A stretch of 64,000 bases of DNA from Thinopyrum elongatum (lineage: Eukaryota; Streptophyta; Magnoliopsida; Poales; Poaceae): contig CM022302.1 in assembly GCA_011799875.1 (NCBI GenBank), positions 373,940,775 to 374,004,774 on the forward strand, written 5' to 3'. Shown here in pieces: positions 62,428-64,000 of the stretch (positions within the stretch are counted from its first letter, which is position 1; each line of letters opens with the position of its first letter). A model generated the notes under the pieces. It did no database searches. It was not told the origin of the DNA and was given only the letters and a program-made list of their open reading frames with translations. A program made the position numbers and the translations under genes.

Positions 62428-64000
62428 AAAGTAGTTCTAACATAGTTTCCTTTAATGGAGCATGGTATAGTTGGTATTCCTGTATCTCCTAGTTTCTTTG
62501 GTATTCCACCCTTAAAAGTGGAATTAGCAAGCATGGTGGAAATTTTAGCTTCCGGTATCTTTCTTTTATTAGTAACAATATCTTTCATATACTTAGCATA
62601 AGGAGACATTTTCAGAACATCAGTCAAACGCATACGCAAAAAGACAGGTCTAAGTATTTCAGCAAAGCGCTCAAAATCCTCATCATCCTTTTTCTTGGAT
62701 GGTTTAGGAGTAAAGGGCATGGGTTTCTGAACCCATGGTTCTCTTTCTATACTGTGTTTCCTAGCAACAGAGTCTCTCTTATCATATCTTTTATTCTTAG
62801 GTTGTGGGTTATCAAGATCAACAGCAAGTTCTATCTCCACAATATTATCATTACTAGGTTGATCATCAACATGAACATCATCATTAACATTATCACTAGG
62901 TTCATGTTCATCACCAGATTGTGTTTCAGCATCAGAAATAGAAATATCGTTTGGATTCTCAGGTGTGTCTATAGTAGGTTCACTAGAAGCATGCAAAGTT
63001 CTGTCATCATTCTTTTTCTTTCTAGAAGAACTAGGTGCATCAGTATTAATTCTCTGAGAATCTTGCTCAATTCTCTTAGGATGGCCCTCAGGATACAAAG
63101 GTTCCCGAGTCATTTTACCACCTCTAGTCATAACTCTAACAACATTATCATTCGTTTTATTGTTCATCTCATTAAGCAAATCATTTTGTGCCTTAAGTAC
63201 TTGTTCTACTTGAGTTTTTACCATGGAAGCATGTTTACTAATAAGCTTAAGCTCATTATAGTTCTACACATATAATCACCCAAGCAATCAAGCATATAAG
63301 CATTACGTTTCAATTGTCTACTAACATATGCATTGAAGTTTTCTTGTTTAACAATAAAGTTATCAAATTCATCCAAGAATTGACTAGCAGACTTATTATG
63401 AGGAATATCACCTTCATCAAATCTATTGATAGAATTTACCTCCACTACCTGTGTCGGAGTATTAAGACCATGTATCTCTTCAATAGGTGGTAAATTCTTA
63501 ACATCTTCAGCTTTAATACCTTTTTCCTTCATAGATTTCTTTGCCTCTTGCATATCTTCAGGACTGAGAAATAGAATACCTCTTTCCTTCGGAGTTGGCT
63601 TAGGAGGTGGTTCAGGAAGAGTCCAATCATTATCATTGCTCAAAATATTATTCAATAGAATTTCAGCTTGTTCAACAATTCATTCCCTGAGAACACAACC
63701 AGCACAACTATCTAGGTGGTCCCTAGAAGCATTGGTTAGTCCATTATAAAAGATATCAAGTATTTCATTTTTCTTGAGAGGATGATCAGGCAAAGCATTA
63801 AGTAATTGGAGAAGCCTCCCCCAAGCTTGTGGGAGACTCTCTACTTCAATTTGCACAAAGTTAAATATTTCTTGTAAAGCAGCTTGTTTCTTATGAGCAG
63901 GAAAATATTTTTTAGAGAAGTAATATATCATATCCTGGGGACTACGCACACAACCAGGAGCAAGAGAATTAAACCATATCTTAGCATCACCCTTTAATGA
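62358..64000 (-). pseudogene. ATH-3 gag, partial and frameshifted
   Basis: Blocks: MIYYFSKKYFPAHKKQAALQ, RLLQLLNALPDHPLKKNEIL (63680-63949), a TGA at 63682-63680 after CVLRE, then MNNILSNDNDWTLPEPPPKP (63218-63655), then EPWVQKPMPFTPKPSKKKDD and FAEILRPVFLRMRLTDVLKM (62358-63224). The frame is broken near 63220 and 62420. It matches ATH-1 gag, including the TGA position. Confidence 0.8.

Larger units (their letters stand above)
56631..64000 (-). mobile_element. ATH-3: non-autonomous Athila-like Gypsy element, continues beyond the right edge
   Basis: Read on the minus strand from the right edge: gag, protease (62427-61954), spacer, intact Athila ORF (61169-60087), 2-kb spacer, purine tract and 3' LTR (58023-56631). 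The gene order and sequence match ATH-1. No RT, RNase H or integrase lies between protease and the Athila ORF. The 5' LTR is outside the window. Confidence 0.88.

Noticed and set aside
1..64000. CRISPR arrays, bacterial-type operons, rRNA or functional tRNA genes
   Set aside because: None are seen; the DNA is plant nuclear. The only tRNA-like signals are retrotransposon primer sites and one weak SINE-like pair.

Overview
The window looks like a piece of a large grass genome of the wheat tribe (Triticeae). The reasons are a BARE1/Angela-type Copia element, long-LTR Tekay-type and Athila-type Gypsy elements with a tRNA-Asp-like primer site, several CACTA transposons, Stowaway MITEs and LINE remnants, nested inside one another. 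Only one conventional host gene is intact: an L-type lectin receptor kinase on the minus strand at 20210-22213. The species cannot be fixed from the sequence alone.

Layout. 1-2471: the end of a CACTA element (CACTA-A) that continues off the left edge. It is inserted in a minus-strand Athila-like Gypsy element (2472-12500, ATH-1), which also carries a 4.1-kb solo LTR (5639-9727, TSD CTACC). 12565-16190: a complete CACTA element (TSD GGA) containing a four-exon B3-like gene. 16194-17176: a LINE ORF2 tail. 17412-20105: duplicated flank sequence, a Harbinger-like ORF1 remnant and low-complexity DNA. 20210-22213: the receptor kinase. 22214-24727: AT-rich spacer with a degenerate CCATGG repeat, a possible SINE and a LINE reverse-transcriptase fragment.

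24728-44496: a second minus-strand Athila-like element (ATH-2, with gag, protease, RT, RNase H and integrase). It is split by a complete plus-strand Tekay-type chromovirus at 27474-41051 (TSD ATAGC, 3.9-kb and 3.8-kb LTRs, ORF0, gag, pol with chromodomain). 44497-56630: CACTA-B, an inverted relative of CACTA-A. It truncates the right LTR of ATH-2 and is itself split by a minus-strand Angela-type Copia element (47910-56555). 56631-64000: a third Athila-like element (ATH-3, same family as ATH-1), continuing off the right edge.

How the parts relate. ATH-1 and ATH-3 encode gag, protease and a separate Athila-type domain but show no RT, RNase H or integrase. They therefore look like a non-autonomous family that would need a helper with pol, of the general kind seen in ATH-2. 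They also share the same in-frame TGA in gag. The Tekay element is recent (roughly two dozen differences, counted by eye, over about 3.1 kb of aligned LTR). Its two LTRs nevertheless differ almost completely over one 310-bp block, which ordinary retrotransposition does not produce. Its LTR also holds a phase-consistent three-exon reading frame, and its ORF0 has a layout resembling a double-stranded-RNA-binding fold. Two unrelated CACTA families in the window each carry a B3-like gene.
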